Position numbers and translations under genes: made by a program. A stretch of 64,000 nucleotides of DNA from Tetracentron sinense (Eukaryota; Streptophyta; Magnoliopsida; Trochodendrales; Trochodendraceae), in NCBI GenBank assembly GCA_015143295.1, contig CM026554.1, forward strand, positions 31,261,531 through 31,325,530, in the 5' to 3' direction. Under the pieces are notes generated by a model. That model saw only the letters and a program-made list of their open reading frames with translations, ran no database searches and was not told the origin of the DNA. Positions 18,171 to 29,745 of the stretch are shown here, piece by piece (position 1 is the first letter of the stretch; every line of letters starts with the position of its first letter).

Positions 18171-21100
18171 CCTATCGCCTTGTGGTGTAGTTGAGTTAAC
18201 AAAAAAAAACTTACCTTAGTCCCACAACGGCAGTGTAGCCGAGCTTGCCTCCCTCATAAGTGTCATTACGCCTCAAACGGTTGGTACCCGTTTTGAGGAG
18301 TGTTTGGGTGATGCTTATGTTGGGTTGTGTCGCGACCCAAAATACCCCCTAAGAGTTTTGGATACTTTAGCTCACGAACTCATTACGAACCATCCTGTCA
18401 AACATATAAGATATGCTATGGTGGAAGCGTAACTGAAAAGTTCTATACATATCATAATTCCAAGTTTATACATAAACAAAAGTAAAGAGTGATCAACATC
18501 ACTCAAAAAAATACATGTACAAGTCTCTCCCTCTCATCACTCATGATGGGGCCACCTAACAAAGGCCCTCTACTCCTCCTGAGCCCTCTGCTCTTGAAGA
18601 CTACACCAAGTCTCTTTCTCCTCAACGTACTCTTCTTTAACCTAAGGCTCCTGAGGACACTCGTCACAGATGTCGAAAGAACCTGTCGAGGTTATAGTTC
18701 AATTGATTATGAAATACTCCGCAGATACAAACTATTAGATAATAATATCATAAACATGAACACAATATATATATCGCAGTTTAAATCATTTCACATGCAT
18801 TACTTTAATCAGAGCGCGAAAAACGTAATTTAAAAACAATCATGTGCATATACCTCGGAAAAACATCTTCTTTTGTTTTACCATCTTTACTTTACGTTTC
18901 TCTATATATTTGCATTACGGGTATTATAAAATACCTTAGTTTCTATTACTTTCCATCACAGGTATTTAAAATACCTTAGATCCACCTAAGGAATCGGACA
19001 ACTAGTACCCATGTACCCACATAAATTAGGGGGCCTACTATTGTCCTCACCTTCGGCTACCTTCGGAGTAGACGTCCAGTATCCAACTCCCTCCCGGGCG
19101 GCCTGCTATTGTCGGAGTCCGACGACCAGTATCCAATTCTCTTCCAGGCGGCCTGCTATCATGCCTCCCCGATCGGTATAACTTAGTTGATTAGTACCCA
19201 TGAACCCATAGTAGATGGGCGAGCCTTCTATCAACCTAAGATAGATGACTAGCATCATCCTGTACCATTACTTTCCCTTATCTCTTTACTTTCCATTTAC
19301 CTCTTTACTTCCTCTATTACTCCCTTTACATCTCTTCTTTATCTTCTTTGGATACCCATAATTTAGAAAATCTCGATCATGCAAACATATGTGTCTGTGT
19401 AGCAATTGTGAATACATGGTAGACAATGAGAAATATACCTTAAGAACACTTACCATATAACCAAAAATCATATATTTCATTCATAGCCATAGCCCATATA
19501 CACAAACATCCAATGTCATCGAAATTTAAGGTTTTCTCATTTGGTTTTCCCCAAAACTTAAGTCCTTTAACATGTTCTTCACAATTAAGTCATAACCTAT
19601 ACTTTTCAATATTTGGTTTTAAGCATAGAAACATCACAAGTTAACTAGTAGGATTTCCTATTAATTCATAGCACCAATCAAAGGTTTTGATCTTGGTTTC
19701 ACAATATTGTTTATGACATTAAAAGCTAGTAGAGTGTATCTATCTTTGTCAATCAAAATTCCTTTGGTTTCGCACTTTGGAAACACCAAGGAAGCAAGAT
19801 CCGAACTTCAAAAGCTCAAACAAGGCTTCACCTTCAACCTAGGTTCAAAACCCTAGATTCTCTTTCTTCTCTCTCTCTAAAACTCTTCTTAGGGTATGTA
19901 AACCCTTACCCACGAGTGTGGGGCCTTATATAGGCAAAAGGGTTGGTAAAAGACCCTTAAACCCTTCCAAAATATCTCCCCAAGGTCGGTTTAGCATAAA
20001 ATGGAAGGAGGGTCGACTGGAGGTGTCCATCAGTTGACTGGTTGATTTAGGGGGAACTGGAAAAAACTCCCATACAAAAAGTACGAGCACCGGTCGACCG
20101 CTGGTGAGGACTGGTCGACCGGTAGTGGACGGGTCGACTGGTGTTGTGACCAGTCGACCGGTCATTCCCTGTTTTTTTCGTCTCTCTGGTGTTTCGGCCA
20201 TAACTTTTGACTGACTTATCGAATTTAAGACGATTCAACTTGAGTTGGACTCTTCATTCAAAGGGGAACATATTTGTGTCTAATGGGCTAATCCTAATTA
20301 TGCTTTATTTATGGTATAAACTAGCATTAAAGTTGACTGGTCCAAAGTTGCTTCAGGGATTTCAGCAAACTAGTTTTTGGAAAACCTACTTTTGTCTTAA
20401 CTTTGACTTGTAATATGAAAAATTGTTCAACATAAACATTGAAAAGGGTTGCAATATCTTTCTAATGACTTAAGAATCACTCGATTCCGATGAACGGTGA
20501 TGAAAATAGAGTTCCCACAAGTTGATGGAATGTCAAGACATCCCTCTTTGACACCTAGAACATTTAGAGTGCTTTCACACTCTCTTACCTTTGGTCCAAC
20601 ACCCTAATCACACCTCATGACTCATTCCCCCATAGGTTTGTAACCCACATAGGTGATCATTAAACCCACACCAACATGCATGAAAGGCTTCGGCCTCTTT
20701 ATGCCTCGTGCAGTAGCACTATTCACCCCACTATTTACTTACGACCTGTTAAGCACTTAGGGTATTTTATACCCTTGATTTTACCCACTTAGAGTATCTT
20801 TATATTATTTTTTTGAGACGCAATACATGCACCTAAAACCCTCACTTGACTCACCATAATACCAATAACACAATGGAAGGCTTTAGGCCTTTACACACAC
20901 CATATAAGGACATTATTCACTAACACTGTTCATAGCATAGTGAACTCGGATTCTGGGATTCTACAAGTCGCAAGTGTGGTTGTGTGTGTGGTGTGTGTGT
21001 GAGTGCATGGGGTGTGTGTGCTTCCTTTGTCTTGCCTTCAGCTATCGCCTTGTGGTGTAGTTGAGTTAATCAAAAAAACTTTCTTTTGGGTGTTTAGTCT

Positions 21101-21545
21101 CACATTGGCTATGTAGCCGAGGTTACCTCCTTCATAAGTGTTATCACGCTTCAAACGGTTGGTACCAATTTTGAGGAGTGTTTAGGTGATGCTTATGTTG
21201 GGTTGCAAGTGTGGTTGTGTGTGTGGTGTGTCTGAGAGTGCATGGGGTATGTGTGTTTCCTTTGTCTTGCCTTCGCTATCGCCTTGTGGTGTAGTTGAGT
21301 TAACCAAAAAAACTTACCTTCGAGTGTTTAGTCCCACATCGGCTATGTAGCTGAGCTTACCTCCATCATAAGTGCCATCACACCTCAAACGGTTAGTACC
21401 AGTTTTGATGAGTGTTTAGGTGATGCTTATGATGGGTTGCAAGTATGGTTGTGTGTGTGTGAGTGCATGGGGTGTGTGTGTTTCCTTTGTCTTGCTTTCA
21501 GGGTATCGCTTTGTCGTGTAGTTGAGTTGACCAAAAAAAAAAAAA
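18171..21545 (+). mobile_element. SINE-like tandem multimer with poly(A) tail and target duplication
   Basis: Repeat units start at TATCGCCTTGTGGTGTAG at 18173, 21043, 21277 and (as TATCGCTTTGTCGTGTAG) 21504, giving periods of 234 and 227 bp. The first unit is split by the solo LTR at 18328-20965. The array ends in a run of 13 or more A's. The flanks agcatataac (18161-18170) and gcatataac (21546-21554) look like a target duplication. The start word TGGTGTAGTTGAGTTAAC resembles a tRNA D-arm/A box. A B box was not found. Each end of the array carries the same short head followed by A's, so the unit boundaries are ambiguous. Confidence 0.6.
18328..20965. mobile_element. solo LTR, 2.6 kb, gypsy-like
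   Basis: Starts TGTCGCGACCCAAAAT and ends GGATTCTACA, obeying the TG...CA rule. TGTCGCG/TGTAATG-type starts are known for large LTRs of plant gypsy elements. It interrupts the tandem array exactly between ...GGGTTG and CAAGTGTGG, which are adjacent in the intact units. The flanks ggttg and agtcg agree at 3 of 5 positions. No internal retroelement genes are present, hence solo. A second family member is at 27137-29486. Confidence 0.7.
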
Positions 21546-21866
21546 GCATATAACTACAACACAACAAAATATGGAGTATATTACTTTTTATTTTATTTTA
21601 AAGAATAGTAAACACAATATATTATTTTTAACTTAATCAAAATATTATACTCTGCCATTGAGTAAATTAATGAAAAATAATAACTTTATCGTTATTCTCT
21701 TTGCATTGCCTTGCCTGTCCCAAGACTGGATAAAGGACTATCCAATGATAGTGTATGATTTTTTTATTTTAACTATTCTCTCATGCCCTAGCCTTTCCTC
21801 TGGCCCTAGCCTTGGCCCTTGAGGGTATGGCTTGGGCCTAGGCAATGAAAGTCCTTTTGAGGGCTA

Positions 21867-21897
<31 letters not shown>

Positions 21898-22668
21898 ACC
21901 CTTGTTGATGAGGGTCGGGTCCTATAAGACCTAGGCCTTGACATTCCCTTTGGTAGCCATAGTGGGGAGTGGTTAGAGGTGGAGGTGGCAAGGAGTTGGG
22001 AGTGGTGGTGGTGATGGTAGTGGGGACAGTGAGGGGGCGAGGTGGTGGTGTTCAGGCAGACCTGTAGGTACCAGTGGTAGCTGGGGTTGTGTTTTCACTA
22101 TGTATTTGTTCCATAGAGTATTTTGAAGAGTAATGACTTATGAGTAAACGGGAAAGAGTAAAGAATAAAAACTTTTGGGGTGCATTTAGATTTTTGGAAT
22201 TGGTGGACGGAATTGCTAATTCAATTCTCGAATTCCAATGATATATCATTTGTGGTTTATTATAAAAATGTAGAAATTAAAATTTTACAATTTCACATAG
22301 AATTGAAACAGTGATTTCATATGTAAAATGAGTAGAAATCAAATCTTTACTAAGGGATATTATTTGATAATTTCGCATTGTTGTGAAATTGGATTCAAAC
22401 CTAATGAAAATATCTCTCAGTGCTTCAACCTTGTCTCCCCGAACTTCTCGTTGTCATTGCTATTGGATGTCAACAGATGATGGTAATTAGGAGTCTTAGC
22501 GGGCCTGGTTTGAGCCAACATAGCCCGATCCCAATGAGATCCAATTATTAATTTGGTTCTCAGGCTCTAAGGAACTTGGCCAAGCCCACCCAACTAATAA
22601 TTGGGACATGATAGGTCAAGGCTTCCAAAAGCCCGATTTGCTCGCCTAGGGTGATAAATGCATTTATA
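21546..22668. other. gene-free stretch
   Basis: AT-rich sequence, then a GC-richer patch with a (GGGCAT)n minisatellite at about 21865-21897 and a remnant of GAGCC/AGCCC-rich repeat at 22495-22640. No supported gene. Confidence 0.5.
21865..21897. repeat. (GGGCAT)n minisatellite
   Basis: About five tandem copies of GGGCAT. Confidence 0.85.
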
Positions 22669-23372
22669 CAGTAGGCCCTCTTATAATTAATATTTTATAA
22701 CTTAATAATCTCTAATAATTAATAAATTTATAAGGAACCAACTTGGTTCCATAGTGTATAATTAATAATCTCTTATACTTGCTATTTAATAATTTTTTAA
22801 GAAAGTTCTAGTATATTATTAATTATAAGAGAGGTTTTTATACTATATTAATACATAGTTATATGGATCTTATAAACACTTTATGATGGTTTAGGTATTA
22901 GGAAGAGAAATTGATAAAATTATTTTAGATATTCTGCCTATGTATAATAAATTATCATATATATAGTATAAATTCTAGATATTTTAGAAAGAAAAAACTA
23001 AGAAAATCATTTCATGAGGGCTTTAAAATAATTAACAAAGGTTAAAGGGATAATCCCACGACATAATTCAAAATGATTTTTTCTCTTACCAAAATAAATG
23101 ATATTTTTTCTTCTCTTTCAAAAAAGGGTTACATTTACCAAATATATATATATATATATATTGTAATAAACTTTACCAAACTTAAATTACCATATACTAG
23201 CCTTATACATTTGTATCTTCATAAAGCTTATATGGAAAATATAATACATTCAAAAGAAATTATGAAAAGAAAATTTTTGATGGACCAATATAGTGATTCT
23301 TATATATAATATTCTCTTATAATTAATATAATTTCTTTCTACCAAGGTTATTAATTACAAGAGAGTCTACTG
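22669..23372. mobile_element. Emigrant/Lemi-like (pogo-type mariner) element, 704 bp
   Basis: Starts CAGTAGGCCCTCTTATAAT and ends ATTACAAGAGAGTCTACTG, flanked on both sides by TA (22667-22668 and 23373-23374). The known Emigrant/Lemi1 terminus is CAGTARRCCTCTWTAAATTAATA-like with a TA target, which fits. The interior is AT-rich with no transposase, so it is non-autonomous. A 78-codon open frame inside it has no domain. Confidence 0.75.
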
Positions 23373-23690
23373 TAAACCCTAAATTCGTTTATATAGTGAA
23401 TCTACACTAGCAAAACCCTTAGACCTAGTACCTAGACCTATTCATGAGCAAAAAAAAAAAAACAGAAAAAGAAAGCCCTAAGCCTATTCCAAGAGCAAAA
23501 CTTAACAATTTTTAAACGGGTGTAAAAAAGGAATTTGACGCAATTATCACCCTAACATCAACTATCGGCCTCCGTTGCAATGTCCGCGTAAATTCAATTT
23601 ATTAATATAAATTAATTCAAATTCATAAAAGCTTTTAATTTTGACCGGTGATTCTCTCAAGTTGTAACTCGGTTAAGAAAAAAACTTTAA

Positions 23691-23932
23691 GGTGGCATTT
23701 GGATTGAATTTTTGTGGCCAAAAATCAATTATGATAAAATTGATTGTATAGAAATTCATGATCAAATAATCATTTTTTCAAATAATAGTGTTCGGAGAAT
23801 ACGAAGTTGAGAGACTCACCTACGTATTCTCCTCCGAACACTATTATTTGAAAAAATGATTATTTGACTATTAATTTATACATAATCAATTTTACTAGAA
23901 TTGATTTTTGGCTAAAATCTAATCCAAATGCC
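23691..23932. mobile_element. foldback MITE, about 242 bp
   Basis: An almost perfect inverted repeat: the left arm from GGTGGCATTTGGATT to GAGAATACG and the right arm from CGTATTCTC to AATCCAAATGCC, with a loop of roughly 20 bases around 23820. The whole element should fold into one long hairpin. Flanking bases are TAA and TTA. Confidence 0.8.
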
Positions 23933-24105
23933 TTATAATTGTTTTTAATTTTGATTAACAATTTAAACTTTTAGAATTAATTTTTTTTTCTAAAAGACCA
24001 AGGTTAAAGGGTTGAACTCTAAGGGTTATCGAATTTTAACATCGGTTAAGGGGTATTAAAAGGGACATTTGTTGACATGTAATTGGACTCCTTTCGGTTA
24101 CACCT

Positions 24106-24892
24106 TGGGGTGTGTTCGGTTGAGGGGTAAATGGGTAGGAGAAAGTAAAGTGAAGTACAGTAAAATAAAAGAATTATATAAATTCTCTTGTGTGCTTGGT
24201 TTGAGAGAAAAGTTTAGGGGAAAGTATAAATTTTTCCAAAATTACCCTTTGCTCTCTTTAGGAATAGGGTTCAACAAAATGGTAGGTTTGGAATTGGAAG
24301 TTTTTACTTTACTTTCTTTCACAATTCCAACTTTTTGGTGAAATAAGGTTTAGGTGAAAGTGAGAGAAAGTTGTACACTATTGAGAAAGTTCAAGTTTTA
24401 CTTTACCTCAAAATCCCTTAGGATGTGTTCGGTTGAGGGGTAAATGGGTGGGAGAAAGTAAAGTGAAGTGAAGTAAAGTGAAAGAATTGTATAAATTCTC
24501 TTGTGTGTTTGGTTTGAGAGAAAAGTTTAGAAGAAAATATAATTTTTTTCAAAATTACCCTTTGCTCTCTTTAGGAATAGGGTTTTCCAAAAGAGTAGAT
24601 TTGGAATTGGAAGCTTTTATTTTACTTTCTTTCACAATTCCAGCTTTTTGGTGGAATAAGGTTTGGGTGAAAATAAGAGAAAGTTGTACACTATTGAAAA
24701 AGTTCAAGTTTTACTTTACCTCAAAATCCCTCAAACCGAATAGGGTGAAAGTGGGAGTTTATTCCACTTTCACCCACTTTCCTTCGCATTCCCCTCAACC
24801 GAACACACCCTTAAACCGAATAGGGTGAAAGTGGGAGTTTCTCTCACTTTCACCCATTTTCTTCACAATCCCCTCAACCGAACACACCCTTG
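24106..24892. mobile_element. composite MITE, GGGTGTGTTCGGTTGAGGGG termini
   Basis: Two left halves start at TGTGTTCGGTTGAGGGG (24111 and 24424, period 313). Two right halves end in CCCCTCAACCGAACACACCC (near 24811 and 24891). The order left-left-right-right suggests that one copy inserted in another, or an internal duplication. TTG flanks both outer ends. Two frames of 90 and 116 codons here are products of the duplicated MITE, not genes. Confidence 0.75.
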
Positions 24893-24933
24893 AGAGAATT
24901 TCAAGTCTTTCATTTCACCTATCATATCTAGAC

Positions 24934-25250
24934 TCGTGATTCTCTAGTTGTAACCGGACTTAGGGGAGTACCTTTACGTCACTACGCTTCCATGTGTCTT
25001 TTTTAATACCTTTTAACTATGGTTAATATCCACCCACCCCTAGGGTTCGCCCACCTAATCTTGGATTTAAAAAAAATATATATTTTAAAAAAAGTTTAAT
25101 CCTAGTTAAATTTCACTCACTCTTAAAGTTAATTTTTCTAAAAACCAGGGATAGGTGAATCTTAACCATAGTTAAGAGGTGTCAAAAAGGACACGTGGCA
25201 GCATCAGTGGTGTAACCGGACTCCGGTTACAACCGGAGAGAATCACGAAT
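24934..25250. mobile_element. MITE family M1, copy g, abutting CLPP2
   Basis: Outer inverted ends CGTGATTCTCTAGTTGTAAC and the reverse of GGAGAGAATCACG at 25235-25247 define a full-length copy of about 316 bp. Inside are the standard M1 blocks, with CATGTGTC at 24991 and its inverted partner GACACGTGG at 25190-25198. It ends about 138 bp before the CLPP2 start codon. Confidence 0.7.
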
Positions 25251-25387
25251 CCCATTGCTATGCTCTGAAAACCCAAAATTTCAACACATTAGTTCCCGGA
25301 AAGCCCTAGTTCTCCATCTCTCAGAAACCGCAATTCTTTAGAACAAATTATTCTAAACCCTAAGTTTCGGAAATCTTGGGGATAGCC
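25190..25387 (+). promoter_or_regulatory. CLPP2 proximal promoter and 5' leader
   Basis: ACACGTGGC at 25191-25199 is a G-box/ABRE-like word and lies inside the MITE copy g, 189 bp before the ATG. A telobox (AAACCCTAA, 25355-25363) lies in the presumed leader. No clear TATA box is seen between the MITE and the ATG. Whether the G-box works is not shown by sequence alone. Confidence 0.5.
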
Positions 25388-26110
25388 ATGTGGAGTCGGA
25401 TAGCGAACCGGAAACCAGCATTCTCTGCAATTTCCAAGCTCTCTTCAATGCCATCAATGTCGACGAGGTCATTCGGTCTGATTCCCATGGTGATTGAGCA
25501 CACCTCAAGAGGCGAACGCGCCTACGACATCTTCTCTCGCCTATTGAAAGAGCGTATTGTCTGTATCAATGGTGCGGTCTCCGACGAAATGGCCTCCGTC
25601 GTGGTTGCTCAGCTTCTCTTTCTCGAGTCCGAGAACCCATCGAAGCCCATCAACGTGTATATCAATTCTCCAGGTGGGGTTGTCACTGCTGGCCTTGCAA
25701 TCTATGATACAATGCAGTACATTCGATCACCGGTTAGTACTCTGTGTATTGGCCAAGCAGCTTCAATGGGGTCTCTTCTATTGACGGCGGGCTCCAAAGG
25801 GGAGAGACGGGCACTCCCGAATGCTAGGGTTATGATCCACCAGCCATCTGGGGGTATGCACGGGCCAGCTGCTGATATGGAAATTCAATTCAAGGAGATA
25901 GCTAACCTGAGGGACAAGCTGAATTTGTTGTATACGAAGCACACAGGTCAGAAGATTGAGAGAATCAAGCAGTGTATGGATAGGGATATGTTTATGTCAC
26001 CGGAGGAGGCGAAGGAGTTTGGGTTAATTGATGAGGTCATTGAGCATAGGCCAATGGCTCTTGTGACTGATGCAGTTGCTAAGGATGGAAAAGAAGAGAA
26101 TTCGAAGTAG
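25388..26110 (+). CDS. CLPP2: mitochondrial ATP-dependent Clp protease proteolytic subunit 2
   Basis: A serine protease (family S14) that forms the ClpP barrel in the mitochondrial matrix and degrades proteins fed by ClpX. The product is 240 residues from one exon. The catalytic triad is S126 (in GQAASMGS), H151 (in MIHQPSGG) and D200 (in MDRDMFMS); spacings of 25 and 74 match E. coli ClpP exactly. YINSPGG at 91-97 and the domain up to about residue 222 are complete. Residues 1-30 are rich in R, K, S and A with no acidic residue, fitting a mitochondrial presequence. The ATG at 25388 is the first in-frame ATG; the frame is open upstream only from a TTG. The similarity to plant CLPP2 and the presequence, rather than plastid features, support the mitochondrial call. 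The upstream region is almost wholly MITE-derived. Confidence 0.93.
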   Translation: MWSRIANRKPAFSAISKLSSMPSMSTRSFGLIPMVIEHTSRGERAYDIFSRLLKERIVCINGAVSDEMASVVVAQLLFLESENPSKPINVYINSPGGVVTAGLAIYDTMQYIRSPVSTLCIGQAASMGSLLLTAGSKGERRALPNARVMIHQPSGGMHGPAADMEIQFKEIANLRDKLNLLYTKHTGQKIERIKQCMDRDMFMSPEEAKEFGLIDEVIEHRPMALVTDAVAKDGKEENSK

Positions 26111-27069
26111 GATTTGGCAGGAAAATTGGTATGAATTTTTGTTTCATTTTTTTTCCCGGTTTTGTTTTGTTAGCTATGTTAATTGGTAGTGAATTTCGAA
26201 TTGGTTGAAACCGATGGTCCATTTGGTCTAAACCGATTTGGTTGATTTTAATGTTTCTGGGTTTAGTATTTGGTTGTTTGGTGGTTTTAGAACTTCGATA
26301 GATTTCTTTGTGGAATGAGCCTTGTGTTGAATCTACTCACGCATGTATTCATATGTCTGCTATCTCGGATTTAGTTTGTAAAGGACTAGATGGGGTAGGC
26401 TCCATTGTTACTTGGGCCTTATTTGGATAAACTTCTCTGAGATGAGGTCATTTGAGTGTATTGGTACCAGTATGAGTATCAGTACTGATATGAGTATTGG
26501 TGAGATCTTTTTGAGTGTTGTCTTCATGTTGAAGTCATTTGGACTGCCACCCAAATTCAGATAATTATCATCTTTGCCAAATTAAATAACCAAGGATGAA
26601 ATGAGCACTTCAAAAAGGATTAGTAAACATATTACCTAGGTCAAGAATCCATAAAAAATCTATTGAAAAAAAAACCCCATTCCCTTGCTAAACCAATGTG
26701 ATACCTTGAAATCCTCAAAACAAATGCCAATAGTAGTAGCAATATTCCCTCAATCGAGATCCTATAGAGGAGTAACGCCAAACTAGAATAATTAATGATG
26801 CATTAATACCATCAAAATAGAGATACCATGCCTCTATAGTAAACATGTAATTTACATTGTATCAATCCATCTAACCTACTATAATATTGGTAGTATATCA
26901 GCATATAGGTGAGTTGGGTAGCAGCCCTGCCATTCTCTTATTACAATGAAATTCCAAAGTAATACTCTTCTAATAAATGGAGCTTCCAATTCCTAATCCT
27001 CTAATTCCTAACCCATCTAGTTCTTGTGAAGCTTTGGTGTGGAAGAGGGCAGCTTGTGGAGATCCTTAA
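26111..27069 (+). other. CLPP2 3' region, then gene-free sequence
   Basis: The 3' untranslated region is not delimited; no AATAAA is obvious. The rest has no supported ORF or repeat family that I recognise. Confidence 0.5.
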
Positions 27070-27136
27070 GGCTCAGTTTTTTTTGTGGAACTTTTAAAAG
27101 TCCGGAACAGAAATGTTTTGGAACAAGAGGCAAGAG

Positions 27137-29486
27137 TGTCGCGCCCCAAAACCTCACCTAGGAGAATGTGAGATCTTGACATGTGACTTACTTAACAAAT
27201 CATTCTGTTAAATGCATTTAAGGCATATTAAAACCCCGAACCTAAAAATTTCTTCAATTAAAACATCAATTTAATTCATAATCCTTGACTACAACTGAAA
27301 TGAAATAAATCTTGATCATCCATCAGGATCATAATCAAACTGAACTAAACATGAATATCCATAAAAGTCAATTAAAGTCTCCTTGAAATTTGACTTCTAA
27401 TAAATTAAATTTAACAGTAGGGCCAACGATCAAGATCTCGTTTTTCTTCGGGATAATCATCTTTCGATTCCTCGAAGTATTCCTCTTCTTCCCATGGTCC
27501 GGGTGTGCAAATATCAAAACCTGAACCTGCTGACAACAGAAGTCATCGGCTGAGTAACGAGTTACTCCGCGTATATAACAGAACATAGTGGACAATATAA
27601 TGAATATTAAATTACATGCAGTTTACAAATTCATACATTAGTTCACGTACATTATCAGAGTGCGGAAAACAACCAAATACATTGCGTCAATTTCTTTCTT
27701 TTCTTAATTTCTTTTTTTACTTTCTTACTTTTCTTACTTTATACTTTATCGTTTCAGGAATAACTCATTCACATGCATTATTAATAACTTAAAATACCGC
27801 TTTACCGTATAAGAAAATGGGTTACTATATTTTACTTTACCGAGATACCACCATTTGTACAATACCTGGTACGGACGACTTAGTACATTTCCTGGTATGA
27901 CGGCTTACTTGCTTTGGCATTTTTCTCGCCCTTTGATGGTATCCGGTGGTGTACAACACATACATACATTATCACTTTTGTGTATTTTTCTTTCTTACTT
28001 ACTTTATCTTAGGTCTTACTTATACTTTTCTTAGTGTCTTAGATTCTTTCTTAATCATTATGCATTTTTTTCATTCGTGAGTGCTCAATGATACACCTTT
28101 TGTTTAAATTACACCTAAGAGTAACCGTCAAGGGCTATAGGACATCTCACCATAGCGTCCCATTCCACAATTTTAACTACGCCTAGGCAAGCTTGACTTT
28201 TCTCAAAGGCTCATTTACCCAAATGTATATCACGTATAAGGAACATAAAAGAAGCACACAAAATATCATATTTCCAATGATTCGACAATATAAAATTACA
28301 GTTTATATCAAAACACACATAAATCACGATCTAATGTAAATATCAAAATCTCCTTTTTGTTTAAATCAAGATCAATATCCTAACTATAACACCTTTCATC
28401 AATCAGAATTTTCATGAATTATAAATATAAAATAAAACTCACATACGGTTAGAATCCCATACTAATTTATCAATTCAATTCCATCCATTCTCCTCAATCA
28501 TCCACACACTTCAATAAAATTTCCCAATCCTTCGTTGAATCATAAATAATTTTAACATATTCTTCACATCCTATTTTTCGAATTCATAAATAATGAAACA
28601 GGAAATCAAATACTGTTATTCACATCCTATTTTAACAAATCCATAAACAATAAGATAGAAATCAAAATATGGTTCTTCACATCCTATTTTAACAAATCCA
28701 TAAATAATGAACGGTAAATCAAAATATGGTTCTTCACATCCTATTTTAACAAATCCATAAATAATAAGATAGAAATCAAAATATGGTTTTTCACATCCTA
28801 TTTTAACAAATCCATAAATAATAGAACGAAATCATTAATATTTTCATAGATCCTACCTAATTTTTACGTTCTTACTTAGGTTTATTCATTTTCATTCATC
28901 CTTTTAGATTATCATTCAAAATATGGAAGACTAGGTTTGTTATTTACCTCACTTGATCACTTCCCTACGATCTATCGCTTGCGAAATAAGGCTCTATATC
29001 GATCTCCAAGTCTCTTTTCTCATTTTTCTGTTCCAATCTATGAACTCCTTCAGTTTCCCCCTTTTGATCTCTCAGAAAGCTCTTATTTTTCTCTCTTTTA
29101 GGTTTAGAAGCATATAAAAACCATAATTCTCGAGTTGGAGGGTTATTTATAGAGTTTGGAGACCTCAGGGAGTTAAAAGGGTCGAAAAATCGCGTCAACA
29201 CGGAAAATCCCGCGTCGGTCAATCGATTGCCGCCGGCGATCGATCGACAGCGCTGATCTCCATTTATTTATTTATTTTAAAGTCTTTTGCTACTTTTTCT
29301 TCCTCTTTTAATTCATGCAATTTATTTATATAAATTCACTAAATTGAATGAATTAAATGAGTTTTCTTAATCAAGATTTTTAATACATTAATTTCTCCTA
29401 GGATTGATGTATAATTTAAACACATTTATCTAGGGAATTAACTCATAAAATCATGAAAACAAGTAAATTTAATACGGGTCATTACA
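27137..29486. mobile_element. solo LTR, 2.35 kb, with perfect 5-bp target duplication
   Basis: Starts TGTCGCGCCCCAAAAC and ends GGGTCATTACA, flanked by AAGAG at 27132-27136 and 29487-29491. It shares its start and general composition with the solo LTR at 18328-20965. No gag or pol is inside. Minus-strand frames of 75-85 codons within it carry no domains. Sits inside the Tourist-like MITE. Confidence 0.85.
28559..28830. repeat. tandem repeat of about 58 bp inside the solo LTR
   Basis: Five near-identical units, each containing TTCACATCCTATTTT and AAATCCATAAATAAT-like sequence, start at about 28562, 28619, 28676, 28734 and 28791. Confidence 0.85.
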
Positions 29487-29745
29487 AAGAGTCTAGGAAG
29501 AGAGGGAAGAGAGTTTCTAACCCTTCTACTCGATGTTATCTCAGATTTATCGAGTTCAATTTAATTAGAAGTTCCACATCTATGGAACTTAAAAACTCCA
29601 AAATTTTTGGTGGAACTTGAAAGTTCCATATTTGCAAAACTTTTACACTCTATGGAATAATATAGTTATAGATATTAAGTAAAATTAGGCATGAAACAAT
29701 GAAAGTTCTAGACTTTAAAAGTTCCATCAAAAGAACGGAGCCTAA

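Larger units (their letters stand above)
23648..24901. mobile_element. MITE family M1, copy f, split by two other MITEs
   Basis: The left end GGTGATTCTCTCAAGTTG equals the outer end of copy g at 24935 onward. The body (CCAAGGTTAAAGGG, ATCGGTTAAGGGGTATTAAAAG) lies at 23985-24085, and the right end GGACTCCTTTCGGTTACACC continues at about 24893 as TTGAGAGAAT. The foldback MITE at 23691-23932 and the composite MITE at 24106-24892 interrupt it. Confidence 0.55.
27070..29742. mobile_element. Tourist-like MITE split by a solo LTR
   Basis: The left end GGCTCAGTTTTTTTTGTGG and the right end CAAAAGAACGGAGCC (outermost part of a roughly 33-bp TIR) are flanked by TAA on both sides (27067-27069 and 29743-29745). 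TAA targets are typical of Tourist/PIF-Harbinger elements. Without the inserted LTR and its duplication the MITE is about 318 bp. Confidence 0.8.

Noticed and set aside
18489-18833. A 114-codon ORF
   Set aside because: It lies inside the solo LTR, is low in complexity and has no domain.
24069-24828. Two similar ORFs (90 and 116 codons) as a small gene pair
   Set aside because: They are the duplicated left half of a MITE read in one frame; the similarity is of DNA repeat origin.
25376-25387. Upstream TTG start for CLPP2
   Set aside because: TTG is not a usual start in plant nuclear genes; the in-frame ATG at 25388 gives the family-typical N-terminus.
28559-28830. CRISPR-like array of 58-bp units
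   Set aside because: Units are contiguous near-identical repeats without unique spacers, inside a plant solo LTR.
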